Source of the DNA: Mucidula mucida
Taxonomy: Eukaryota > Basidiomycota > Agaricomycetes > Agaricales > Physalacriaceae
Direction: 5' to 3'
DNA: 64,000 nucleotides
NCBI GenBank assembly: GCA_015501055.1
Contig: JADNYV010000123.1
Coordinates: 46,387 to 110,386, forward strand
Shown in pieces: positions 11,438-21,270 of the stretch. Both the position numbers and the translations under genes were made by a program. The number at the start of each line of letters is the position of its first letter. Within the stretch, counting starts at the first letter, position 1. The notes beneath the pieces are model-generated. The model was not told the DNA's origin. It made no database searches and saw only the letters and a program-made list of their open reading frames with translations.

Positions 11438-13499
11438 TTGACAGTGATTACTGCTATCAATGGGCGTTATGGCGCCGTACTCCCCCACGCTGCTGCCTTA
11501 ATTACAACTCCAAACACCTCTTGGCTCCCTCTCCCTCCCCGCGCTGCAACTCAGATTGTGCAGCTTCGATCGGACTATTGCTATGGTGTCGAAGATCCCC
11601 TTCTCTGCCCTCAGATGTCAGTGAAGGAAGCAGTGCACTTGCCGTGTATTCTCAACGTTGCCCTATCTCAGAGGTTGGTGAGCAGCTGTCGTTGTTGTGG
11701 GTGGACCCAATGGCCGTAGTGGACTGGGTGGAGGACCTCAACTTTTGGCGAGGGTTTGGGCGGGCAAGCAATGTCATTGCGGCGAAGTTGGTCTCTGAAT
11801 TTTCTTATCTGCATTCTCTCTTCCAGACAAGCTCGTTTCCGAAGTGAGACTATGTCCTTATATAATTGTGAATTGAGCAAGTTGTCCATAATCTCCAATA
11901 ATCTCCGCTTCCTTCATCTTCCCTTCAAATGATTTACTCGCTTCTTCTGCGACTACCAACACATTGCGCTAGAACTTGTCGCTGTTTATGCCTACTTTAC
12001 AATTGTGCAACCCGCGCGCGAGGGAGCTGTCTCCATCGTTGATTGGGATGCCAAAAACAGAGATGACTTCATGGGGTGTATCACATATGACATTGCCCTT
12101 GCCGACCTCCTCATGCGCGTCGGTATCCCTATGTGGTTGATTCGTGATATGGACGCAGTCCAGGCTGTCCGAGTTGACCAAATTCTCCCACTTCTTGATC
12201 CCCAATATAATGTCACTACCACTTTGGCCAACGATGCCCCGGACGTTCTTCCGTATGTGTGGGAAGGAAATGTGGCGTCAAATGATAAGTATAGGAAGAT
12301 TTAGGCGGTGGCGGAACAAAGTACGGGTCACTTCAAGAGTCCAATGACAATACCCTTCAAACCTGTCGAGCGCCCCGCAATTGCACTTCCTGCCGCTGTG
12401 TCCTCTTTGCGCCCGACGGCTACTTGTGCTCGGGGTAAGGGCAAAGGAACGGTAACAACTGGTATGAATCTACATATCTTAACAGTTTAATTTGTTAATG
12501 TTGGCCGTAGTATCTCGAAAAATGATTTATCCAGTTCATACACTTCTCCCGCCAATCTCTCCCACCTGGCTCTCTGTCGCTGAAGCTCTTGATGAGAAGC
12601 ATTTTGCCTGTACTGGCAAACCGCGAGAGCAGTACTTCTTCCCCGTCCCTCAGTTGTTCACCAATGTTGGCTTGCCATCGAAGACACAAACCTATCTTGG
12701 CAACTGGTTGCGCCTACAGACTATCGTAATCGGAGTGGCTCAGTTGAGTACTCCCTATGTCATGTCTCATCAGGCATGGCGGCGTTGGTTGGAATTTTGC
12801 GAGCTGGAGTTGGAAGATGTTGAGGGTACGAGCATTGCTGCCCGCCGACATCAGCAGTGGAAGCAAGAGATTGACAGAATGATCAAGGCGGCGGTGGCGG
12901 AAATAGCAATCGAGTTGCCGGCAGTTGGAACATGGAGGGAACATGTGCCCAATCCAACAATGGAGAAGTGGCGATACAACATCTGGGAGATTTTGTGGGA
13001 GATGAACGAGTTCACATTTCGGCTGGAACTGGTTTGTCTGTGCAAGTACCTATGTCGGCCGGAGACATTGCAGAGTCAGATCTTCTGGGACTCCATTCAT
13101 CGCTGCTTCCCCCTCGGTGATGCTTCTCTCGGCTTCGTTGATCCTGGCCACACAAATCAAGGCCTCGTGAACGTTGACTGATGGAAGCAGGCAGAATTTG
13201 TGTATGCTCTGAAACAGGTGACGGACCTGTGGAAAGTAGATTCACCGGTTGGTGGGGCTGAAGCGGATCGTGAATTTGAGCGGCGAGGCTTCACACCAGA
13301 GGAGATGGAGTCCTTCACGTTGACTATCTTCGAGCACTATATTGGCAACTTCTTCCAGGTGTTCGGACGTCCGCCTCGGCTTCCCATGAATCTCTCATTC
13401 CAGCCTGAGACAACTTTGGTGCTGCCAGCAGTTTATGACTGGCGTGTAGGTGATGACAAGTGGCTACTGAGGGCAGCTTGTTTCTTGACTGTTGAGTAG
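11438..13499 (+). pseudogene. Decayed spliced gene of unknown function carried inside the hAT element
   Basis: Protein-like segments follow in one orientation: VDPMAVVDWVEDLNFWRGFG (about 11705), SIVDWDAKNRDDFMGCITYD (about 12033), LADLLMRVGIPMWLIRDMDA (about 12098), a long frame 12511-13178, and 13182-13499 ending FLTVE. A GT-AG intron at 12462-12510 keeps frame across ACT-G|TA. Stops interrupt it at 12302-12304 (TAG before AVAEQSTGH) and 13179-13181 (TGA between VNVD and WKQAEF). I recognise no domain; it has many Trp residues and no membrane span. It shares the decay style of the transposase, so both probably entered together. It may be a captured host gene or a second transposon protein. 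Confidence 0.5.
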
Positions 13500-13787
13500 G
13501 CGCGGGCTATGGGACATTTTGTATTGTATATCATTAGGCCAGCGGACCTTATATTCAAAGAAATTTATGTATCAGAATGTATTTTTTTTAGTCGCAGATA
13601 CTACAATTAGGTGCGAGTAAGTGTGAGTACTTGTAACAAGTACTCACCGCTCAGACGCCCTACTCGTGATCCGTTTATGACCCGACTCGCTATTGATCTG
13701 CGGATCAAACAAGTCGAGTAGCCGAGATCCCCGGCCGAATCAAGTACTCAAGTTTCCGCGTGACCCAGAAACTTGTTGAGGTCTCTA

Positions 13788-13795
13788 CTGTGCTG
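13788..13795. repeat. Right target-site duplication of the 10-kb hAT element
   Basis: CTGTGCTG, identical to 3797-3804. Confidence 0.92.
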
Positions 13796-13895
13796 TAGGT
13801 CTTCCACCAGAAACTTCTACTTTTGACAGTGCCTTTCCACGTCTGAGCCCTGGCCGGAAGTGTGGAAGTAGACAGAAGAGGCCGTAGAAGAACCA

Positions 13896-14640
13896 GTTGA
13901 GAATTAAAAGACATTCACTCCTTTTCTTGGTTGCCAGTGAATCATCTCAACGTCTAAGTTGGACTTGGCGCTCTCTCTCTATCCTACGTGCTGTGATCAA
14001 AGTCCGGGCGGCGCTCCTAGGGTTTCTGAGCAACGTCGAAACGGTTCACAGCAATTTGGACTCTCACAGTGGCTTGCTACTCTCAATGGCTTTGTCCGCA
14101 AGTGTGTTGACTTTCTTCAAGTCCTGACACATTCTCATGGGTCCTTCCAGAACAGTTGTATGTATGTGCCCGCCTCTCTATCACACCCTCCCGATCTATC
14201 AAAGTTGGTGCACAAAATGGAGGTGACTTTTGAAAGTCTCAAAGAGAGGACCTCACCGCATGATTTCGTCGTTTCTCTAGGATTTGGTTCGCCTCTGAAA
14301 GAGCCTTCACTACCCGCAGCAGCCGTGATCAAGGACTTTGTTGTGTTAGGCTTGTAGTGCACATAATCATAGTTCACACCAATTCGCGCTTTTTGAGATG
14401 TTGTGCCAATCACATTGACCAGTAATCAAATTTCTACCCTTGACACTATTCAATAAACTATGCATTGCAGTGTAAGACTACAATATAGCAACATGGCACT
14501 AATACCTATCATCCCATGCTGAACGTTGCCCAAAAGGAGGGGAAGTCTGTTTACAAAGAGACGGTTGCATGCCATACTACAACTGGCACTTGCCGCCTTT
14601 GCTTCTACAATGCTGGCGGGTCGCGGTATAAGCAAATCTA
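13896..14640 (+). pseudogene. A-family relic, 3' part plus 3' flank
   Basis: Matches the 3' half of the intact A gene at 47367-48743, with frameshifts. Recognisable pieces are the SWLN-type region, the GGTTCACAGCAATTTGG block (VHSN), and VPASLSHPPDLSKLV near 14175, followed by SLGFGSPLKEPSLP and IKDFVVLGL near 14340. The similarity continues past the stop into the 3' flank (CAACATGGCACTAATACC at about 14488), so a genomic segment was duplicated, not an mRNA. There is no N-terminal part. Confidence 0.65.
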
Positions 14641-14905
14641 GGACTACTACTATAGTAAACTCAGCATGCTGATCAGAGAACTATACTGTCATAGTTCAGT
14701 AGTTTGCATGGGCACGCAATCTCCAAAGTACATGCAGATCAGGATTTCAGTGGCATACAGAAACAAATAATATAGATGGACCTACTCAATACACAGACTA
14801 ATTGATAACATATGGATCCTACTGTATTCTAATTCAACTTATGTGATTATATCGGGCGCCAGGACACTACGGACTCGGACACCAAAGGCCCAATGTGATA
14901 ATGTC
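14641..14905. repeat. Non-coding 3' flank of A1, duplicated in inverse orientation at 34.8-35.0 kb
   Basis: The reverse complement of this stretch shares GGATCCATATGTTATCAA, a following TAGTCTGTGT, and ACCCGCCAGCATTGT with 34790-34995. No coding sequence was seen. Confidence 0.6.
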
Positions 14906-16185
14906 TCAAAGGACGGTGGGTGGGGGTATCGAGGGCCCTTGTTGCGGACCAGGAGATGAGGTGATGATGAAAGTTCTTGTGTTCTGCAAGATTTTCTCAT
15001 CAAGAAGAAGAAAACTCTCCTCCATATCCTGAATTAAGCTCATAAACCACATTAGATCAGGCGGGTTTAAAAGAGAGGCCACCAGATTGCCATGTACCGT
15101 CTTTATATTGCAAAGAAACCCCTGTAATGTGGGTTGAATGTCGCTCAGAGCCTGTAGGGATTCCTGCCAGGCATGAGGTACTTGTGTGAGACTGCTCGAA
15201 TAGCGTGTAAACCAAGGCAGGGCAATAATAACGTATTCCATGGCCTGAATTACATTATCCAATTTGGTGAGCTTCCTGCAACCTTTTGAAATAACATCGC
15301 GGCTTGTGGGCAGGACACGCTTCTTTAGATATTTAAGGAAGGGACAATAGCAGGCACAAGAGTTGTCAATAGTAAGAGCGCTAAGCATTTTTATCTTGGC
15401 CTGTGTCTTGCAAAAATATCTAGCAATGTGGAACCAACTGTCAAAGTCAGTTGCATTTTGACTGAGGGAATACAGCTGGTGTAGATTGTGTAGTGCAGAG
15501 AATGAAGTTGGCCACTACAAGAGTGTCAGTAGTAGCCTGTTTCACATGCAATAGATACTGACCCAACCAAATATACCTTCCAGCACTGAACTGGAAAGAG
15601 TCTGGTAGAATTGATGACATCCTTAGCTAAGGTATTCATATCGCTATTCCACTTCGAGTCCTTGATGGCGTTAAGAAAGCTGTGTATCTTGCTGTTAGAC
15701 CGGTAATGGTTATATCCACTGTATTGAATCATGTATCACATGATCTCCGGCATTCTGAGTAAGTACATGATAAGTGCACATTCAAACATGAGCAACCCAC
15801 AAAAACTTGCTATATGTAGTGGATCTGACATGGCCTGATGTGAATAAGATGTTGTGCATATTTAGGGCATGGTGAAGAGTGTTGGAGAAGATTAACGTAA
15901 AGGTTAACAACATATCAGGATTAAGGGTATCTACAAGATGTTCTGGCTAGTGTTAGGGGAATTAGCTTTTTATCTGATTGACAATGACATTTATATGAGG
16001 CCTCGAAGAGGCCTCTGATTGACCGTGTAATTTACTGTAGATTAACACAAGGGGGTCCGGGGGGCAGCCCCGGGAGCTCAAGAGATTTACTGCTAATTAG
16101 CACCCAAAATGACCGTCAATTACATGTAAATTAGGCTCCCAGGCGGCAAATCTTCGACTTGCCGGGGACAAGAGCCCAACAGTTA

Positions 16186-16429
16186 CTGTAGCGTTTCGAC
16201 CGTAACTTCACAGCCTGTGACCCATTATGGTCTGAAGTTACAGCGAACAGCTTCACAGACCCTTAAATTGCCTTTTTTGGACAGTTCCGCTTATAGCGGG
16301 ACCTGAAATTTCCTTATTTGGAGGCTCGTGCCTGACCAAAGTGGTCCGTGACCCGTTATGATGTATATATAGCTTCACTTCAAAGACCCCCGTGAGCTGT
16401 TATGTGAATTTGCGGTCGAAACACTACAG
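16186..16429 (+). mobile_element. Nested 244-bp MITE with TA duplication (Tc1/mariner-like)
   Basis: The ends are inverted CTGTAGYGTTTCGACCG, flanked by TA at 16184-16185 and 16430-16431. The sister MITE copy at 19.6 kb has the empty site (ACAGTTACTCGCC in inverse orientation), which fixes the boundaries. Assignment to Tc1/mariner rests only on the TA duplication. Confidence 0.78.
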
Positions 16430-16514
16430 TACTCGCCACAATCACCAATGTTCATGCTGTGCTATCAAAGTCCGTGAGCTTTGTGGCGTCTTTCAATGAT
16501 GATGCCGTTGTGTG

Positions 16515-17171
16515 TAGGGATGTGCGCCGTACCGTTACGGGTATGGCCGTAAGTTGCCCGCCCGTATTCGGTTTATGGCCGTAAGATACGGTCCGTAACG
16601 GCCGGAACACGGCCGTAGTGTGGCGTTCAGTTATAAATATCGAGAGTTATTAACCTGTCAGTATGTAGTCAGTTTTTCTCGATGTGTGGATAAGTTGACA
16701 AGTCACCTTTGGGCCCGAAAGAAGCCTACTTCAGCCATTACCACTGAAAGACAGTCATTCAGGCAGCTTCAATGCTCAAACACTGCACCAGAAAAGTTGA
16801 TTCATGTTCTTTGATGTTTTCCGGACAGTAAATGGGTGGTCCGGGAGGCCAAATGCACTGAGAACGTCGTTGTTCATCAACAAGATGGTCCATGTGGTAG
16901 GTGTCCCGATTGGGACAAGCCAGGTCTTCAAGCAACATCCACAACACATTTCAGCCAGCATCAGATTGTGTTTGTCCTTGGTACTCTACATGAGGGGTCT
17001 GCTACTGGATGGATAGCAATTTGAAGACGATCTGACCCCACCAGGTGAGTGACCGTATCACGGCCGTATGACCAATCCGTTGACCGTACTCCAAGATTGC
17101 TCACGGTACGGGTACCGTAACCGGTATGCTGTACTGTATGCACCGTACATATGGTACAGCACACATCCCTA
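16515..17171 (+). mobile_element. Nested 657-bp hAT MITE, copy 1
   Basis: Inverted ends TAGGGATGTGYGCYGTACC. Flanks are GTTGTGTG (16507-16514) and GTCGTGTG (17172-17179), an 8-bp duplication with one C-to-T change. Both ends are rich in CCGTA/TACGG motifs. The same insertion is present in the other MITE copy, so it predates their separation. Confidence 0.82.
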
Positions 17172-17590
17172 GTCGTGTGATGGCCGCCACTTAAGTAAGT
17201 GATCACATGCAAGAAATGTCCCTTGAGAGGACTTCTTTGGTTGTGGTGGACATACAAAATGGTTCCCAGTAACAGTAAATTGTGTGCCGCACAATTTCTG
17301 GCCCAGTTGCATTCCATTTTGTATAAGAAATGGACTGATATCGGTGCCCAGCCTCTGAGGCTGATTTACTCTGATTTACATGGCATATTCAGGTCGACTG
17401 TAATTTACCTGAGATTTACCATGCTAATTTGCCGAGGTAAATTACCACTACCTAATTCCCCTAACACTAGTTCTGGCCGGCCATAGCATCTCATTTTGTG
17501 GCTGGAATGATCCTTTAGAAACGTCCATCTCAAAAGAAACCAGCTTAAGGTGAACACAAGGAGGAGGCAGAGGAAGGAGGACTTTTGCAT

Positions 17591-17740
17591 GGTGGTGTAA
17601 GTGAAAGTTGCTGGGATAATAGTTATTATATAAATGATCCAGATACGCCTTATTGTTGCTGCAATTGTTCCGAAAACATCACAAGGTGATAACAAAAAGA
17701 ACAAGGGTTGCCGTGAGAGAGCAATATCATCAGCGGCTTC
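17591..17740. promoter_or_regulatory. Presumed bidirectional promoter of the A1/B1 pair
   Basis: 150 bp separate the divergent starts of A1 and B1. TATATAAATGATCC at about 17627 contains a TATA-like element. The regulatory role is inferred from the arrangement only. If B1 starts at the later ATG (17834), the region is about 240 bp. Confidence 0.4.
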
Positions 17741-18553
17741 ATGTGGGCGTTACTTTTGTTATGGACGGCGGCCAATGCCGGCCCTTCTTCTTGCTGGTGC
17801 ATCACCCTCTGGCTGTCTAAACTGACCATCCTCATGCCACATCTCATTTTTCTCGTTCAAATCCTTGTCTTTGTCTGGGTGGCCACCTTTGTGTTGCCTC
17901 TAATCCAGCCATTCTTTTCCCCCATCTTCAAAGCTATCAATACAATTGCCAATATTCCTAGTGCTACTTTTTACTTCTGGGTCTCCGCTATAGCAGGCTT
18001 CTACAACTCCGCGTCCACTGCAGTGTATGGTGCGTCTCGTAATCTGGGCATGAGCTTGGAGAACGTGACGGCCTCTTGGCTGCCCTGGACGAGAGTGAAT
18101 TCGACGGAAGCACCGCCTATTTCGCCGCTACGGGAGGAAGTAGTCTATACCTTTCTATCCAAGGCCGCCGACAGCACTCAAAACTTCTTCAATATGTTTC
18201 ACAATCTTTGTAGTGCACGTGGCCTGGAACAATTCCTTCAGGAGATCATTCTTATCTTTGACAAGGCACATCAGGTTGGTTGTGAAGCACAAATACCGAA
18301 CAGTCAAGAGGTCGTAGACAGCATCCTTGCTGTCCACAATAGCTTTACGAACGTCTATCGCGTTCTGGTTCATGTCCGCTGGGCAGGCCTAGGCTTCCTT
18401 GAAGGCTACATAGGTTATAAAGGGGACTGATGTACTCATTTTCTCTAACTCATGGTTCGTACAGCTGCTCTATCTTCAAGACCGCATTGAGCAACTTCCC
18501 GCTGAGGACGATGAAGCATATTTGACCCAATGGCTGGCATTTATTGCAGACAT

Positions 18554-19829
18554 TAGTGTTAGGGGAATTAGGTAGTGGTAATTTACCTCGGCAAATTAGC
18601 ATGGTAAATCTCAGGTAAATTACAGTCGACCTGAATATGCCATGTAAATCAGAGTAAATCAGCCTCAGAGGCTGGGCACCAATATCAGTCCATTTCTTAT
18701 ACAAAATGGAATGCAACTGGGCCAGAAATTGTGCGGCACACAATTTACTGTTACTGGGAACCATTTTGTATGTCCACCACAACCAAAGAAGTCCTCTCAA
18801 GGGACATTTCTTGCATGTGATCACTTACTTAAGTGGCGGCCATCACACGACTAGGGATGTGTGCTGTACCATATGTACGGTGCATACAGTACGGCATACC
18901 GGTTACGGTACCCGTACCGTGAGCAATCTTGGAGTACGGTCAACGGATTGGTCATACGGCCGTGATACGGTCACTCACCTGGTGGGGTCAGATCGTCTTC
19001 AAATCGCTATCCATCCAGTAGCAGACCCCTCATGTAGAGTACCAAGGACAAACACAATCTGATGCTGGCTGAAATGTGTTGTGGATGTTGCTTGAAGACC
19101 TGGCTTGTCCCAATCGGGACACCTACCACATGGACCATCTTGTTGATGAACAACGACGTTCTCAGTGCATTTGGCCTCCCGGACCACCCATTTACTGTCC
19201 GGAAAACATCAAAGAACATGAATCAACTTTTCTGGTGCAGTGTTTGAGCATTGAAGCTGCCTGAATGACTGTCTTTTAGTGGTAATGGCTGAAGTAGGCT
19301 CCTTTCGGGCCCAAAGGTGACTTGTCAACTTATCCACACATCAAGAAAAACTGACTACATACTGACAGGTCAATAACTCTCGATATTTATAACTGAACGC
19401 CACACTACGGCCGTGTTCCGGCCGTTACGGACCGTATCTTACGGCCATAAACCGAATACGGGCGGGCAACTTACGGCCATACCCGTAACGGTACGGCGCA
19501 CATCCCTACACACGACGGCATCATCATTGAAAGACGCCACAAAGCTCACGGACTTTGATAGCACAGCATGAACATTGGTGATTGTGGCGAGTAACTGTTG
19601 GGCTCTTGTCCCCGGCAAGTCGAAGATTTGCCGCCTGGGAGCCTAATTTACATGTAATTGACGGTCATTTTGGGTGCTAATTAGCAGTAAATCTCTTGAG
19701 CTCCCGGGGCTGCCCCCCGGACCCCCTTGTGTTAATCTACAGTAAATTACACGGTCAATCAGAGGCCTCTTCGAGGCCTCATGTAAATGTCATTGTCAAT
19801 CAGACAAAAAGCTAATTCCCCTAACACTA
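18554..19829 (-). mobile_element. Non-autonomous hAT-like MITE, copy 2, inserted in B1
   Basis: Same inverted ends TAGTGTTAGGGGAATTAG as copy 1 but in opposite orientation, with a perfect 8-bp duplication GCAGACAT at 18546-18553 and 19830-19837. It is 1,276 bp; the difference from copy 1 is almost entirely the 244-bp TA-flanked insertion that copy 1 has gained. Confidence 0.88.
18852..19508 (-). mobile_element. Nested 657-bp hAT MITE, copy 2
   Basis: Same length and ends as 16515-17171, flanked by perfect CACACGAC duplications (18844-18851 and 19509-19516). Confidence 0.84.
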
Positions 19830-20689
19830 GCAGACATCGAAGAAGAATTCAATACTACCGCTGATGACGCTATCGCCTTTCGCCATTACGTCGAAGCCAC
19901 CTTCCTCTCGTGTCGGATGCCCGAAGCCTTGCCATAAACGTTAGTCGAGATCTGGACGATCACTCAAGGATTCCCCTGCGGGCTCGGAGCCCGTTCAAGT
20001 ACCTGCCGGACTTCGTATATGCTCTTTGTCGTTACAGCTTTCTTGTTCTGCGAACCCGTGAGGGAGACCACATCCTGCTCAGAAGCGCTACCTTGCAAAT
20101 TGACACTGCTCATAAAAGCTTGACGTTGTTGCACATGCGTTTGGAGGAGCTGATCGCAGCAGCGTTCCAGGTATGTGCATTAGTTTCTTTTTTTCTCTGG
20201 CGCCGGTGACTGACAGAGTGTCTCTGTAGAATAGACTCAGGACGACTGAGAAACGAACGAAGGCTATCAATGATCCCCAGGTCATCAGTGAACACTTTGT
20301 GCGGGTCGTCGACAACTTGGTCCGAAAGAAGGATGCTTTGGTGGCGGAATTGGGTTCCGACAAGCAGTTCCAGTTGCTCGACGATGATGGTCATTGATTG
20401 TTGGCGCCTTCCTTCCTACTGTATCGGTCCCTCTGTTCAATTGTATCTGTAAGCGATCACGAAGTCATAAGCTGAATATTTAGTGCTGGATTCCAACTGA
20501 ATCCTAAAACTTACTCAAGTGAAATGCCGATCCATTGGTTTTTCTCGCGTATCGGCCCAACTTAGTATGACCACCGTCTAACGTATTTTCCATTGTGACC
20601 GTGTACTACACGCTCAGCAAGTGTTCACTATTGTTCAGGCAAGGGAGGACGCAACGTTCGATTGTACTAGCATACTACCGCAGTACTGA

Positions 20690-21210
20690 TAGAAACCTCG
20701 TACATCGCTCTCCTTTCTTGCAACATCTGGAAGAGCACGCTTTGCCTCCTAGGCGTCATGTTATAGTGTTACTGCGCAGCTTGCTCCGTGTCCTAGACGA
20801 TACCCATTGAGGAAGTTGAGAAAGACCCTTCTTGATTCAGAAATCTCAACACCTGTGAACTTGAAACGCAACTAATGAAGTCCGACCGCCGTTTTTGGTA
20901 CTGGTTCGAGCCTACTCCTAGGGTTTCTCAGCGATGTTGTAACGGTTCACCGAAATCTGGACCTCATGGCTCGTTGCTTTCAATGGCTTTTATCTCGTCC
21001 GCAAGTGTGTTGACTTTCTTCAAGTCCTGACGCATTCTTATAGGTCCTCCCGAATCAGTCGTATATGCCCGCCTCTCTATCACACCCTCCCAATCTATCA
21101 GAGTTGGTGACATTGATACACGGCATGGAGGCAAAGCCTCAAGGAGAGATCCTCACCGCACGATTTCGTCCTTTCTCCAGGTTTTGGTTCGTCTTGAGAG
21201 GAGCCCTGCG
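20690..21210 (+). pseudogene. A-family relic, C-terminal part
   Basis: Frames such as PFLQHLEEHALPPRRHV (about 20717) match PFLQHLEEHTLPPSRHV of the intact A gene, followed by LLRVLDDTH and a stop. The similarity goes on, with frameshifts, through the VHSN-like region (about 20940) to the CTTTCTCCAGGTTTTGGTTCG block at about 21170. No N-terminal part is present. Confidence 0.6.
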
Positions 21211-21270
21211 TTAGGGGCCGCCGGCAAAAGAAACTGGAGAGATTAACTGCAATTGTCATTATATGTCGTA

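Larger units (their letters stand above)
3805..13787 (-). mobile_element. hAT-superfamily DNA transposon, 9,983 bp, with 8-bp target duplication
   Basis: The left end TAGAGACCTCAA (3805-3816) is the exact inverse of the right end TTGAGGTCTCTA (13776-13787). The element is flanked by a perfect 8-bp duplication, CTGTGCTG, at 3797-3804 and 13788-13795, the hallmark of hAT insertion. Both ends carry subterminal arrays of GAGTACTCG- and GATCCG-like motifs (about 3820-4010 and 13590-13760). On the minus strand lies a hAT transposase decayed by stops. The middle contains a fold-back insertion, palindrome clusters and a second gene on the plus strand. At about 10 kb it is much longer than a typical hAT element, so part of its content is cargo or later insertion. 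Confidence 0.9.
15948..17469 (+). mobile_element. Non-autonomous hAT-like MITE, copy 1, inserted in A1
   Basis: The ends are inverted TAGTGTTAGGGGAATTAG, with an 8-bp duplication GTTCTGGC at 15940-15947 and 17470-17477. It is 1,522 bp with no transposase. It carries two nested insertions, a TA-flanked MITE (16186-16429) and a 657-bp hAT MITE (16515-17171). A copy in reverse orientation lies at 18554-19829. Confidence 0.88.
14906..17590 (-). pseudogene. A-family gene A1, interrupted by a 1,522-bp hAT MITE
   Basis: The start MQKSSFLCLLLVFTLSWF (17590) gives an N-terminal membrane anchor as in the intact paralogue at 47367. The frame runs to the MITE at 17469 and resumes at 15947; removing the insertion and one 8-bp duplication restores the reading LNPDMLLTFTLIFSNTLHH, which aligns with LDTSLAFTSVFSDALRH of the paralogue. 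Later exons contain VINSTRLFPVQCWK (about 15600), LHQLYSLSQNATDF (about 15475) and CYCPFLKYLKKRVLP (about 15330), and it stops at 14906. It lies head to head with B1 (start 17741), about 150 bp apart, so they probably shared a bidirectional promoter. Apart from the insertion the frames look open. Confidence 0.65.
17741..20397 (+). pseudogene. B-family gene B1, membrane-anchored, interrupted by a MITE and frameshifted
   Basis: Exons: 17741-18413, 18481-20170 (containing the MITE at 18554-19829) and 20230-20397. The N-terminus is strongly hydrophobic (LIFLVQILVFVWVATFVLPL), a signal anchor or two spans; M at 17834 is an alternative start. The middle, YTFLSKAADSTQNFFNMFH, aligns with the B2 gene at 52 kb, and the second exon begins RIEQLPAEDDEAYLTQW (B2: SFESLPAQSNKNYATEW). 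Excising the MITE and one duplication rejoins FIADI|EEEFN. A one-base deletion near 19907 shifts frame into SDARSLAINVSRDLDD. The last exon is charged (NRLRTTEKRTKAINDPQ) and ends LLDDDGH. The function is unknown. It is divergent from A1. Confidence 0.65.

Noticed and set aside
13590..13787. Subterminal GAGTACTCG array as a separate satellite
   Set aside because: It ends exactly at the hAT terminal inverted repeat and is matched at the other end, so it belongs to the transposon.
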